64,000 bases of DNA, taken from CAYUNW01 sp964446235 (GTDB lineage Bacteria; Patescibacteriota; Microgenomatia; 2-02-FULL-39-11). The stretch is from NCBI GenBank assembly GCA_964446235.1, contig CAYUNW010000005.1, positions 7,116 to 71,115 of the forward strand, written 5' to 3'. A program made the translations under genes and the position numbers. Shown here in pieces: positions 34,957-43,634 of the stretch (the first letter of the stretch is position 1; each line of letters starts with the position of its first letter). The notes beneath the pieces were generated by a model that made no database searches, had not been told where the DNA came from, and saw only the letters and a program-made list of their open reading frames with translations.

Positions 34957-35579
34957 TATTCTATAAATTCTTCTTCCTCAATTATTTCGTTTTGCCCGAC
35001 TGTTTGATCCTGATTGTTTGATTTCGGACTTTCCTCTATATCAGCCGTAAATTTAAAAGTATCAAAAACCAAATTAAATACCCCGCTCCAATAATCATAA
35101 TCTTCAAGACCGACATTTATCTCGTATAAATAACCATCTTTTATACAATAAACAATAATTGTTCTGATTCCACTTTCGGAGGTTTTTAATAATTTAACAG
35201 CTTCATATCCTCCTAATGTAGTTTCGATATAATCGGTGAGTTTATTTTCTTTGACATAACCGGCGGTTGTATTTTGAATTGTGTCTTTAACCCATATGGT
35301 TAAATAACCTTTTTTATCTTCTTTTTTAAATTCAAGGTGTGCGTAATTTATATTATCTTCCTGATGATTATCAATATTTATGTCTTTTGGGTACTGGACG
35401 GAAAATTGTGCCGGATCCTGCCAAAGAACTAATTCGATTGTTGGAGTTGGAGTAATTTGAATATTGTTTATTTCTGTCTGATTCTTATTTCCTGAAGAAT
35501 TGAATTGAAAAAAAATTACCAACGCAAAAGCTAATAATAAAATTATCAAAGATAAAAATATCAGGAGTTTTTTAAACAT
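34956..35579 (-). CDS. Single-pass secreted protein, unknown
   Basis: The 207-residue protein has an N-terminal anchor (about 5-26) and a Asn/Gln/Thr-rich linker. A mixed alpha/beta extracellular domain (about 48-185) contains FSVQYPKDINIDNHQEDNI and TLGGYEAVKLL. This resembles PsbP-like or related small exported folds found in CPR, without a firm family. The tail is acidic (EEEEFIE). It shares a stop/start TAATG overlap with the methylase gene downstream, so it is first in a unit. The promoter of the divergent gene at 35647 leaves 67 bases for both starts. Confidence 0.55.
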   Translation of the reverse strand: MFKKLLIFLSLIILLLAFALVIFFQFNSSGNKNQTEINNIQITPTPTIELVLWQDPAQFSVQYPKDINIDNHQEDNINYAHLEFKKEDKKGYLTIWVKDTIQNTTAGYVKENKLTDYIETTLGGYEAVKLLKTSESGIRTIIVYCIKDGYLYEINVGLEDYDYWSGVFNLVFDTFKFTADIEESPKSNNQDQTVGQNEIIEEEEFIE

Positions 35580-35605
35580 AAGATGTCTTAGTATAGCAAC
35601 TCAAC

Positions 35606-35634
35606 TTGAGAAAAACCATATTTACGTCTAAAAT
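35606..35634 (+). promoter_or_regulatory. Promoter of the 35647 gene, probably leaderless
   Basis: TTGAGA (35606-35611), a 17-base spacer and TAAAAT (35629-35634) form a good housekeeping promoter. A transcription start 7 bases downstream would be at about 35641, leaving five or six bases before the ATG at 35647 and no room for a ribosome site. Confidence 0.7.
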
Positions 35635-35646
35635 ATAGTGTAAATT

Positions 35647-36078
35647 ATGTTTCATTTTCTTTTGGCTATTTTCATTTCGCTTACCGTATTTTTATCATTC
35701 TCAAAAGATGTATATGCGTTGAAAAAATTTGTACCAAAATCAACCGGTACCAAAACAGTCACCAGAGGAAGTATTGCCGCCAAAGTGGCATACAGACCTG
35801 ATAAAAGAGGGGTTTTATTGACTTTATCCAATTTCGCCAATCTGAATAGCGTTGACTATATATTATCGTATGATTCTGCAGGTCTTCAGCAGGGTGTAGG
35901 TGGCAAAATCACCAGTGACAACAATCCTTTACAGACAAGAGAGTTGCTTTTCGGAACCTGTTCAGGCGGAGTCTGCAAATACCATCAAAACATGCAAAAT
36001 GCCCGTCTCAACTTAACGGCTTCACTTAAAAACGGCACGCTTGTAAGAAAATCATACCGGATTAAAACCTACTTTTGA
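35647..36078 (+). CDS. Small secreted protein, unknown
   Basis: The 143-residue protein has a cleavable signal peptide (LLAIFISLTVFLSFSKDVYA, residues 5-24) and a compact beta-rich domain. It contains NFANLNSVDYILSYDS and a cysteine pair in GTCSGGVCKYH that could form a disulfide. The C-terminus is NGTLVRKSYRIKTYF. I recognise no named family, but the pattern resembles small exported proteins common in CPR genomes. It has its own promoter and is followed by a weak hairpin before pilB. It may be exposed on the cell surface near the pilus, but no motif supports a role. Confidence 0.65.
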   Translation: MFHFLLAIFISLTVFLSFSKDVYALKKFVPKSTGTKTVTRGSIAAKVAYRPDKRGVLLTLSNFANLNSVDYILSYDSAGLQQGVGGKITSDNNPLQTRELLFGTCSGGVCKYHQNMQNARLNLTASLKNGTLVRKSYRIKTYF

Positions 36079-36124
36079 TATTATTTAGCTTTTTTGAGTA
36101 TTCATATCATACAAATTTCCGATA

Positions 36125-36153
36125 ATGACAGATGAAACAAATCGTTTTATACT
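36125..36153 (+). promoter_or_regulatory. Promoter of the pil operon
   Basis: ATGACA (36125-36130), a 17-base spacer and TATACT (36148-36153) form a plausible promoter upstream of pilB, with a start near 36160. This gives a leader of about 48 bases that carries the short hairpin described next. Confidence 0.65.
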
Positions 36154-36162
36154 GAAATTAGG

Positions 36163-36186
36163 CTCTTCAAGATAAAAGAGTGTTTT
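36163..36186 (+). terminator. Weak hairpin plus T-run in the pilB leader
   Basis: A 5-bp stem CTCTT/AAGAG with an 8-base loop is followed by TGTTTTTT. It could end transcripts from the upstream gene or attenuate the pilB transcript. The stem is short, so this is low confidence. Confidence 0.3.
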
Positions 36187-36207
36187 TTCTTGTGAGCTAT
36201 TCTGCCC

Positions 36208-37893
36208 ATGATAATAAGCAATGAACAGCTATCAGAAATACTCATAAGTTCTGGGATAATAAACAGCAAAGGTATTCAAGAAATCCAAAATTTTGCCAAA
36301 GAAACCGGCGTTTCTTTAACTGAAGGGCTAATTGAAAAAAGCATTATTACCGATGAAAATTTGGGGCTTCTTATAGCAAACCATCTGAAAATCCCCTATA
36401 TCAACCTAACTAGAATTTCTATTCCTGATGATGTCTTAAGAATCATTCCCGAAAAATTAGCCAAAAAGAAAAAGACTGTAGCATTTGCCAGAAATGAAAA
36501 AGAGGTAAAAGTCGCTATGGTAAATCCCCTTGACGCCGAATTCATTTCTTATCTGAAGAAAAAAACAAATGCTGAAATTATCTGCCATCTGGCTACAGAA
36601 ATAGACATAAAAAATGCACTTTATCTGTATAAGAAAGACCTGCAAACCGTCATTGACAATTTACTAAAAGAAAACGGCCTTGAAGGATCAATGCTTTTTA
36701 CGTCAGACGCACCAATTGGAAAAATACTTGATCTACTTATAGAAGATGCCTATCAAAACAAAGCTTCTGATATCCATATAGAACCTCAGGAACTTGTTTC
36801 ATTGATACGATTTAGAATTGACGGTATATTACATGATGAGTTGAGCTTGCCAAAAGTATTGCATGATAGGGTGGTCACTAGAATAAAAATTCTGGCTAAA
36901 TTACGAACCGATGAGCACCTATCTCCCCAGGACGGAAAAATTAGAATGAGATTGGAAGATGACAATCTGGATATCAGAGTATCCATTGTACCGATAGTAG
37001 ACGGAGAAAAAGTAGTCATGCGTCTTTTAACGTCACATTTCAGACAATTGTCATTGGCTGAAATTGGTTTAAGCGGTAGAGATTTGCGGACTATGACCAA
37101 TGCTATTCAAAAACCCTACGGTATGATACTGTCAACTGGACCGACAGGATCGGGAAAAACAACAGCTATTTATACTATCCTGAAAATTTTAAACCAAAAG
37201 GAAAAAAATATTACCACTATTGAAGATCCTGTGGAATACAGAATTAAAGGTGTTAATCAAATACAAGTAAACCCAAAAGCAAACTTAACTTTTGCATCAG
37301 GATTACGCTCTATTTTGCGTCAGGATCCCAACGTGGTTTTCGTAGGTGAAATCAGAGATAAAGAAACAGCAGGAATTGCCGTCAATGCAGCGCTTACCGG
37401 TCATTTGGTTTTATCTACTTTGCATACAAATGATGCTGCCACCGCACTCCCAAGATTAATGGATATGGATGTTGAGCCTTATATAGTTGCGTCTACCGTC
37501 AATGTAATAGTTGCCCTGAGATTGGTTAGAAAAATATGTGATATGTGTAAATCGTCTTATAGTTTATCGCTTTCTTCCTTAATAGGACATATACCCCAAG
37601 ACACGATCGTCAAAAACTTTGGTCAAGCACAAAATATTACGGTTTTTAAGGGCATCGGTTGTAAACTGTGCCATTTTACCGGATATTCTAGCCGGATAGG
37701 AATTTTTGAAGTGTTGGAAGTAACGAAAAATTTAAAAAGACAGATTTCCGAAGCTAAAGACTCTGAAATCTTAAAAACCGAAGCGATTAAAGAAGGGATG
37801 ACTACGATGCTTGATGATGGACTTCAAAAGGCCAAACAAGGTCTGACAACAGTTGAAGAGGTATTAAGGGTTACAAAAGTGGAAAGCGTATGA
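36208..37893 (+). CDS. pilB: Type IV pilus assembly ATPase PilB
   Basis: The 561-residue protein has an N-terminal GspE_N-like domain (about 1-150) and a core ATPase. Walker A is GPTGSGKTT at 311-319. Asp-box sequences lie between, and FVGEIRDKET forms the Walker B region near 375-384. A zinc-binding CDMCKSSYSL segment and CKLCHFTGY follow. These are the signatures of PilB/GspE hexameric motors that drive pilus extension from the cytosol. The gene is the first of the pilus operon and overlaps pilC by 4 bases. No PilT-type retraction ATPase is visible in the window. Confidence 0.96.
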   Translation: MIISNEQLSEILISSGIINSKGIQEIQNFAKETGVSLTEGLIEKSIITDENLGLLIANHLKIPYINLTRISIPDDVLRIIPEKLAKKKKTVAFARNEKEVKVAMVNPLDAEFISYLKKKTNAEIICHLATEIDIKNALYLYKKDLQTVIDNLLKENGLEGSMLFTSDAPIGKILDLLIEDAYQNKASDIHIEPQELVSLIRFRIDGILHDELSLPKVLHDRVVTRIKILAKLRTDEHLSPQDGKIRMRLEDDNLDIRVSIVPIVDGEKVVMRLLTSHFRQLSLAEIGLSGRDLRTMTNAIQKPYGMILSTGPTGSGKTTAIYTILKILNQKEKNITTIEDPVEYRIKGVNQIQVNPKANLTFASGLRSILRQDPNVVFVGEIRDKETAGIAVNAALTGHLVLSTLHTNDAATALPRLMDMDVEPYIVASTVNVIVALRLVRKICDMCKSSYSLSLSSLIGHIPQDTIVKNFGQAQNITVFKGIGCKLCHFTGYSSRIGIFEVLEVTKNLKRQISEAKDSEILKTEAIKEGMTTMLDDGLQKAKQGLTTVEEVLRVTKVESV

Positions 37894-38942
37894 AAAATAA
37901 TTCAATAAGCATCTCAAGTAACGATAAATATTCCTTATATTCAAATTTGAACACAATGCTGGCTGCCGGCATTTCCATCATAGATACAGTTGATTCGCTG
38001 CTGGAAGATTCAAAGGGTAACCAGAAAAAAATACTGGAGGTTATTAAAGAAGATTTGACCCAAGGCAAAAGATTGTACACTGCTCTTGATAAATTCCCTT
38101 TGATTTTTGATAAAGCTACAATCAATATCATCAAAGCAGCAGAAGAAGCCGGCACGTTGGATGTTGCCTTAAAAGATATCAAAGAAACATTAAGAAAGGA
38201 AATGGAATTTTCGGATAAAATCAAATCGGCTCTGATGTATCCGATGATAATTTTTGTGGTATTTATCGGTGTACTTCTAATTATCCTGACATTCGTCATT
38301 CCTAAAATTTCTGAAGTATTTCTCCGCCTGAACGCAAAACTGCCTTTAACAACCAGATTAATGATTGCCGTTTCAAAATTTCTGATTAAATACCCTTTTC
38401 AGATTGCTTTAACACTTGTAATTTCTATTATCGTTTTTGCTTATTTTTATAAAAAAAATAAAAAATATTTTTTTGCATTCATATCATCTCTGCCTCTGAT
38501 ATCAGGGCTGGTAAAAAACATTGATTTGGTCAGGTTTTCGCGTAATTTTTCGCTGCTTTTAAATTCGGGTTTACCGATAATCTCCGCATTGGAATTGTCA
38601 GAAGATGTAGTCTTAAAACCGCAAATAGCCCAGGTGATAAACCATGCTAAAAACATGATACTTTCCGGCAGGAGATTGTCTGACGGTTTCAGGGAGGGCA
38701 GCAAAGCAATTCCCATGATAATGATAAAAATTATCGAAGCCGGTGAAAAAAGCGGTACGCTTGAAAAATCGATGCAGGATATATCCGAATATCTGGATTA
38801 TCAGGTTTCCAAAAATCTGAAAACCATCACCACCCTGATTGAGCCGATTATATTGGTCGTCGTAGGTGTTTTTGTCGGTGGGATGATGCTTTCAATATTG
38901 GCGCCGATATACGGTCTTATCAGTCAAGTCTCAGGCAGATAA
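37890..38942 (+). CDS. pilC: Type IV pilus inner-membrane platform PilC
   Basis: The 350-residue protein contains two copies of the T2SSF domain: MLAAGISIIDTVDSLLEDS near 22-40 and LLNSGLPIISALELSEDVV near 222-240. Three membrane spans are predicted, the last near the C-terminus (IILVVVGVFVGGMMLSILAP). PilC recruits PilB at the membrane and directs pilin addition. The ATG overlaps the pilB stop (ATGA), and the next gene follows 2 bases later. This family is recognisable in all type IV pilus and type II secretion systems. Confidence 0.95.
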   Translation: MKNNSISISSNDKYSLYSNLNTMLAAGISIIDTVDSLLEDSKGNQKKILEVIKEDLTQGKRLYTALDKFPLIFDKATINIIKAAEEAGTLDVALKDIKETLRKEMEFSDKIKSALMYPMIIFVVFIGVLLIILTFVIPKISEVFLRLNAKLPLTTRLMIAVSKFLIKYPFQIALTLVISIIVFAYFYKKNKKYFFAFISSLPLISGLVKNIDLVRFSRNFSLLLNSGLPIISALELSEDVVLKPQIAQVINHAKNMILSGRRLSDGFREGSKAIPMIMIKIIEAGEKSGTLEKSMQDISEYLDYQVSKNLKTITTLIEPIILVVVGVFVGGMMLSILAPIYGLISQVSGR

Positions 38943-38944
38943 AT

Positions 38945-39436
38945 ATGTTTAATAATAAATACAGTTACGGATTTTCGATTCTCGAAACGATAGTTGTCAG
39001 TTTGATATTTACCACAATTTTCGGGCTTGTTGGTATTAATCTCTTATCCAGTAAAGAAAGAATTGATATCCAAGCTGTTACTTCCCAACTCTATTCGGAT
39101 ATTAAAAATCAGCAAATTAAAGCGATGACCGGTGAATCAGATGACAGTTTAAACCCTACAGATCAAGGAATATATATTGATAAAAACAGTTATATTCTTT
39201 TTAAATCAAATATTTTCGACCCCAACAGTCCTGACAACATCAAAATTTCCCTTGAAGATAATTTGGAATTTGATAATGTACTGTTTGACCAATCAATGAT
39301 TATTTTTGAAAAAGGATCAGGCGAAATTTCAAACTTTACTGACGGTCAAAACTCCCTGAAAATAATCAATTCAAATACAAACCAGGGTAAACGGTTGATT
39401 TTCAACCGTTTTGGGACCGTTACAAATATTGATTAA
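38945..39436 (+). CDS. Minor prepilin (GspH/FimT-like)
   Basis: The 163-residue protein starts with a short leader ending in Gly and a class III prepilin signal: SYG followed by FSILETIVVSLIFTTIFG, with Glu at +5. The mature part contains an alpha/beta globular region of pseudopilin size. Such minor pilins form the pilus tip or prime assembly. It lies between pilC and a large prepilin-like gene in the same operon. Cleavage would need a PilD-type peptidase, which is not in the window. The GspH/FimT-like assignment rests on size and operon position only. Confidence 0.85.
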   Translation: MFNNKYSYGFSILETIVVSLIFTTIFGLVGINLLSSKERIDIQAVTSQLYSDIKNQQIKAMTGESDDSLNPTDQGIYIDKNSYILFKSNIFDPNSPDNIKISLEDNLEFDNVLFDQSMIIFEKGSGEISNFTDGQNSLKIINSNTNQGKRLIFNRFGTVTNID

Positions 39437-39440
39437 AAAT

Positions 39441-41351
39441 ATGAAAAATAATAGAGGCATGTCGATTATCGAAATTCTTGTTGCGATTGCCATAAGCTCT
39501 TTAATGCTTCCTGCTTTAATTTTTTCTTTTATTTCATCAAGGCAGGGAAAAATTCAGCAGGGTCAAAGAGTAGACGGAGCTTTTCTAGCCAAAGAAGCTT
39601 ATGAAGCAGTAAGAATAGTTAAACAAAGAGATTGGAATGAATTTGCCGTTAATGGTATCTATCATCCTGAAATATCAAACAATACCTGGTCTTTGACAGA
39701 AAATCCCGAAACTACTGACAATAGTTTTTTGAGAGCAATCGAAATAAGCGATGCTTATAGGGATGAAAACGGGAATATTACTCAAAGCGGTGGAAATCCG
39801 GATCCTTCAACTAAAAAAGTGGAAATTACGGTATCCTGGACCAATCCTTATCCAGGCGCAATCACCGACACCAGCTATTTTTCCAGGTATATAAACAATA
39901 GTTATTTCACACATACAACCCAAGAGGATTTCATTGAGGGTACCCAAAATAGCGTCATTGTAGCGAATTATGACGGAGGAGAAGTCATGCTAGGTAGCGG
40001 TGGAAGCGGTAGCTGGTGTGATCCACTATTGACTGTCTCTACTTTCGACTTGCCGAAAAACGGTGTTGCCAACGACATCACGGCAATTGAAGGTTTGATT
40101 TTTGCAGGAACCGGAGATAATGCCTCTGGCGAATCATATGCCAAAATAAATATATCAAACGCCAGTCCGCCGGTAGCCAGCTTGATTGGTACCTTCTCAA
40201 ATTACAAAACAAATGCTGTATTTGGCGAGGAAAATTACGGTTATATTGCCACTGATACAAACTCAAAGGAAATTGTTATCTTAAATATTGCTTCTGTACC
40301 TTATACGGAAATAGGATATTTTAACTCTCCTGGAAATACCGATGCTAATAGTATCTACGTATCAGGAAATACCGGTTATATGACAGCCGGAAACAAATTC
40401 TATAATTTTGACCTTTCGTCAAAAAGCGGTGAAAGACAATTAATTGATCCTGACGGTATTACATTGGCTGGAACAGGTATGAGAATTAAAGTGGTCGATA
40501 ATTATGCTTATGTTGCGGTAGCCGGAAGTACAGTTGAACTCCAAATTATCAGTTTATCCAATCCGACCAGCTTAAGCATTATCGGTCAAGCTGATGTGAA
40601 TTCCCATGCAGCAAAATCCTTATATATAAACAATTCCGCCACCAGAGCATATATCGTCACTGATCAATCTGCCGATCAGCGGGAATTTTATGTTGTGGAT
40701 ATAAATACCAAAACCGGTGACAGACCGACTCTGGGCTCATATGATACAAACGGCATGACCCCAAAGGGAGTCAGAGTAGTTCCTGGTAATATCGCTATTA
40801 TCGTCGGAAACTCTGCGGAAGAATACCAGGTTGTAAATATCACCAATGAAACAAATCCCCGCCGTTGCGGAAGCATCAATGTAGATACCGGAGTAAATGG
40901 TTTGGACTCCGTACTTGAGTCTGATGGTAATGCATTTTCTTATATCATCACCGGAGACAGCACTAGTGAGTTGAAAATAATTGAAGGTGGTCCCGGAGGG
41001 GTCTTTGCATATGAAGGCATTTACGAATCTGCGTCATTTGATGCAGGAACAAACGTTGCTTTCAACCGCTTTATTGCCTCATTTGATGAACCGAATATGA
41101 CCGATATCAAATTCCAATTTGCCATTTCCGATGCCGTGAATGATAGTTGTGTTAATGCAAGTTTTAATTTTGTTGGACCAGACGGTACACAAAGTACTTA
41201 TTACGAAGCGGATTCATCAATATATTTGAATGATGATGATTCTGCATACGAAAATCCTGGCAGATGTCTCAAATACCGGGCGTATTTTTCTACTCAAGAA
41301 ATTACCTATACACCGATACTTTATGATTTAAGTGTAAATTATTCACCATAA
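39441..41351 (+). CDS. Prepilin fused to a predicted beta-propeller (LVIVD-like)
   Basis: The start at 39441 is 4 bases after the preceding stop; an upstream ATG at 39411 would overlap that gene. The 636-residue protein begins NNRG followed by MSIIEILVAIAISSLMLPAL, a prepilin signal with Glu at +5. After a pilin-like region to about 190, a series of beta-strand repeats follows (about 195-520), as in ITAIEGLIFAGTG, GYIATDTNSKEIVILNI and AYVAVAGSTVELQIISL. This is the pattern of LVIVD-type beta-propellers. The final part is another beta domain. This would place a propeller on the pilus, possibly at its tip as an adhesin. It is far larger than ordinary minor pilins. Confidence 0.85.
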   Translation: MKNNRGMSIIEILVAIAISSLMLPALIFSFISSRQGKIQQGQRVDGAFLAKEAYEAVRIVKQRDWNEFAVNGIYHPEISNNTWSLTENPETTDNSFLRAIEISDAYRDENGNITQSGGNPDPSTKKVEITVSWTNPYPGAITDTSYFSRYINNSYFTHTTQEDFIEGTQNSVIVANYDGGEVMLGSGGSGSWCDPLLTVSTFDLPKNGVANDITAIEGLIFAGTGDNASGESYAKINISNASPPVASLIGTFSNYKTNAVFGEENYGYIATDTNSKEIVILNIASVPYTEIGYFNSPGNTDANSIYVSGNTGYMTAGNKFYNFDLSSKSGERQLIDPDGITLAGTGMRIKVVDNYAYVAVAGSTVELQIISLSNPTSLSIIGQADVNSHAAKSLYINNSATRAYIVTDQSADQREFYVVDINTKTGDRPTLGSYDTNGMTPKGVRVVPGNIAIIVGNSAEEYQVVNITNETNPRRCGSINVDTGVNGLDSVLESDGNAFSYIITGDSTSELKIIEGGPGGVFAYEGIYESASFDAGTNVAFNRFIASFDEPNMTDIKFQFAISDAVNDSCVNASFNFVGPDGTQSTYYEADSSIYLNDDDSAYENPGRCLKYRAYFSTQEITYTPILYDLSVNYSP

Positions 41352-41356
41352 AAATA

Positions 41357-41830
41357 ATGAAAAGGAAAAAAGGATTCAGTTTAATCGAAACATTAATCTA
41401 TCTGGGGATTTTCAGTGTATTTTTGGTTATCAGTGCAAATTTGTTTTTTACTTCCTTAACAACGCAACAGGAATCAAGCGCTATCTCATCAGTCAACCAG
41501 GATGGACGTTTCATCCTGCTCAAAATAATGTACGACATCAATAGAAGCACGTTGATAAGCATCCCACAAAATCCCGGGGACGCAACAAGTATTTTGCAAC
41601 TTACGGTCGATGATCAGGAAAAAACATATTATCTTGAAAATTCGTATATTTATCTAAATGATCAAAACGGTATCCACCAATTGAATAGCACAAATACTCT
41701 TGCTGATAATTTAAATTTTACCAAAATCGGAGGTTTAAGCGGTTCTCAAACAATCCAAGTCAGTTACAAATTGGTTGATATCTACAATAAGGAAAACAGG
41801 AATTTTACATCGACTTTTGGTCAAAGGTAA
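41357..41830 (+). CDS. Minor prepilin
   Basis: The 157-residue protein has leader MKRKKG followed by FSLIETLIYLGIFSVFLVIS, a standard class III signal peptide with Glu at +5. The remainder resembles the pseudopilin fold, with a long helix and a small beta domain that includes LQLTVDDQEKTYYLENS. It is the third prepilin in the operon, 5 bases after the propeller fusion, and is followed by a PilX-like gene after 7 bases. Like the others it probably joins the tip complex of the pilus. Confidence 0.85.
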   Translation: MKRKKGFSLIETLIYLGIFSVFLVISANLFFTSLTTQQESSAISSVNQDGRFILLKIMYDINRSTLISIPQNPGDATSILQLTVDDQEKTYYLENSYIYLNDQNGIHQLNSTNTLADNLNFTKIGGLSGSQTIQVSYKLVDIYNKENRNFTSTFGQR

Positions 41831-41837
41831 AAAATTT

Positions 41838-42218
41838 ATGAAAATCTATAAAAACAACGGTACAGCTTTGGTTACATTTTTGATTTTTTCGTTAATAGCT
41901 CTTGGGGTGGCTACATCACTTGTAGCTACTATCGTTTCTTCATCATATGGCGCAAACCGCATACAACAATCAGGAAATATTTTAAAAGCAGCCGAAAGCG
42001 GCGTAGAAAATGCAATTATCAGAATTCTCAGAGATCCTGATTATACCGGCGAAACAATGCAAATAAATGAAGTAACTGTTCAAATCCAAATTTCGGGTAC
42101 GAATCCGATAGATATATATAGTACAGCTGTCTTGGGATCGATTTCCCGAAAAATACATGCTAGCATAAGTATAAACGATCTGGAATATCAAGTTATTTCA
42201 TACCAGGAGGAATTCTAG
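41838..42218 (+). CDS. PilX/GspK-like minor pilin without Glu5
   Basis: The start at 41838 gives 126 residues beginning MKIYKNNGTALVTFLIFSLI; a longer frame from 41775 would overlap the previous gene by 56 bases. The N-terminal hydrophobic helix follows Gly but lacks the +5 glutamate found in the neighbouring prepilins. That absence is typical of GspK/PilX-type tip subunits. A short, mostly beta C-terminal part follows. It ends at the GTG start of the next gene (TAGTG overlap). Confidence 0.75.
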   Translation: MKIYKNNGTALVTFLIFSLIALGVATSLVATIVSSSYGANRIQQSGNILKAAESGVENAIIRILRDPDYTGETMQINEVTVQIQISGTNPIDIYSTAVLGSISRKIHASISINDLEYQVISYQEEF

Positions 42219-42988
42219 TGTTTACAAAAGAAAAAAACATACCGGGAGTCATCTTACTGAAAAGAGACCAACTGACAATATTTCTTAAAGACGTAAACCA
42301 GACTAGTGTTGATTTAGCGCTTACCAATGACATTGTATCGGATTTGGAAATTAAAGACAGGAAAAAACTAGCAGAAGCAATTAGATTATTTATAGAAAAA
42401 AACAAAATCAAACCGGCTAATTTTATTCTAATCCTTTCAAGCGACACCTATTTCCAAAAAGATTTATCAGTCAGTCAATCCAATGTTGAATTTCCCACTT
42501 TGCTTCAGCAATTTGTCGAGTTGATACCATTTGAAAAAGTTTATTCAAAAGCATACCAAGTAAATAAAGGCACAAGGATTATCACTGTAAACGAACAATT
42601 CTACCAGGAGATATTACATATTCTTACCGATTTGGATTTTGAAATAGACTTAATACTGCCGGAAATAAATATTTTAGAAAATCTAAATTTCAAACAACTG
42701 GATGGTACAGTAATACCAAAACTGTTTGATAATAAAGATTCACTAAAACAATACAGTTTTCCTGTAACCATAGAAAAAAAGCCGGTTAAAATCCAAAAAA
42801 TCGCAAGCTCCAAACAGGATGATAACCGCAGGGTGATAATTTTATTATCAATATTTTTATCTCTTCTGATTATACTGGCAATTGTTTTATATAATTATTT
42901 TAAAACGTCCTACCCTACTAAAAATCCCAAAAAAAGCAGTATATCTATTGAATTTTTTCAAAACGACAAGATACACAAATATTTTTGA
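42218..42988 (+). CDS. PilM/PilN-like pilus assembly protein
   Basis: The start is GTG at 42218, overlapping the previous stop by one base and preceded by a good AGGAGG site. The 256 residues begin with a soluble alpha/beta domain (about 1-190, including NKGTRIITVNEQFYQEIL) that resembles the actin-like fold of PilM in size but lacks the usual nucleotide-binding loops. One span (about 205-228, with RRVIILLSIFLSLLIIL) and a short external tail follow. It could be a PilM/PilN fusion in a compact platform. The family is not certain. It is the last gene before a strong terminator. Confidence 0.55.
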   Translation: MFTKEKNIPGVILLKRDQLTIFLKDVNQTSVDLALTNDIVSDLEIKDRKKLAEAIRLFIEKNKIKPANFILILSSDTYFQKDLSVSQSNVEFPTLLQQFVELIPFEKVYSKAYQVNKGTRIITVNEQFYQEILHILTDLDFEIDLILPEINILENLNFKQLDGTVIPKLFDNKDSLKQYSFPVTIEKKPVKIQKIASSKQDDNRRVIILLSIFLSLLIILAIVLYNYFKTSYPTKNPKKSSISIEFFQNDKIHKYF

Positions 42989-43033
42989 TCTATCTATTGA
43001 AAAAGTAGTATTCGTATTTTGAACCGTTTAATA

Positions 43034-43075
43034 AAATATCTGCCCCGAAGGGCAGATATTTGATTTTTAATTTCT
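43034..43075 (+). terminator. Rho-independent terminator of the pil operon
   Basis: A perfect 12-bp stem AAATATCTGCCC/GGGCAGATATTT with a CGAA tetraloop (43034-43061) is followed by GATTTTTAATTT. It ends the rightward pil operon. The minus-strand exit from the hairpin is not T-rich, so it is mainly a plus-strand terminator. Confidence 0.88.
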
Positions 43076-43086
43076 TTTTACAATTA

Positions 43087-43545
43087 TTATCTAGTAACTT
43101 CGATTGTTTCGTTTAATTCGGCTCCCGGAGCACGAACGGTTACCCTATTGTCAGTACCACTTCTGACTACCGTGTAACCGGTATCATAGGCTACTGAACA
43201 ATCGATATTAGCACCGCCATTGCTTTGCGGATCCTGAGGTAATGCCGCCAAATATGTCGTCACTAAATCCGCACATATATCAGCTTCCGTGCTAGCAATA
43301 TTCTGCTCGGTCGTGCTTATATATGTAGGTAAAACGCCTTTATTATCAGCTCCATACTGATGAATGGCGTTTAATATTGCCAAAGCATCACTCCTTCTTT
43401 TGGTGTTATTGCTTTGGGCAAATTGCCTCGCCGGATTGATTGCGACCAGGGCAATCGTTAAAAGCACTGCTAAAATACCAATGACTACGAGTATTTCAAT
43501 CAGTGTAAAACCTTTATATGGTTGGGAAAAATTGTGCTTGTTCAT
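43087..43545 (-). CDS. pilA: Major type IV pilin (PilA-like)
   Basis: Start 43545 (MNKHNFSQPYKG) is chosen over 43563 because the promoter's predicted start site lies between them. The 152-residue product has the strongest prepilin signal of the window, G followed by FTLIEILVVIGILAVLLTIA with Glu at +5. A typical globular domain follows with two cysteines (DICADLV and NIDCSVAY) likely to form the C-terminal disulfide loop. It is monocistronic and transcribed opposite to the pil operon, as expected for the abundant subunit. A TTGACA-based promoter is seen upstream. Confidence 0.9.
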   Translation of the reverse strand: MNKHNFSQPYKGFTLIEILVVIGILAVLLTIALVAINPARQFAQSNNTKRRSDALAILNAIHQYGADNKGVLPTYISTTEQNIASTEADICADLVTTYLAALPQDPQSNGGANIDCSVAYDTGYTVVRSGTDNRVTVRAPGAELNETIEVTR

Positions 43546-43553
43546 ATAAATCC

Positions 43554-43582
43554 AGTACAACACAACTATAATTTCTTGTCAA
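43554..43582 (-). promoter_or_regulatory. Promoter of the major pilin gene
   Basis: On the minus strand TTGACA (43582-43577), a 17-base spacer and TGTACT (43559-43554) are in place. The start would fall about 2-3 bases before the ATG at 43545, so the mRNA is probably leaderless. The -10 is a weak match, and a TG dinucleotide just before it may help. Confidence 0.6.
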
Positions 43583-43634
43583 GTGTAATTAAATTTAGGC
43601 TCTTTTCAATAATAATTATCCCAATCAAAGCAAA

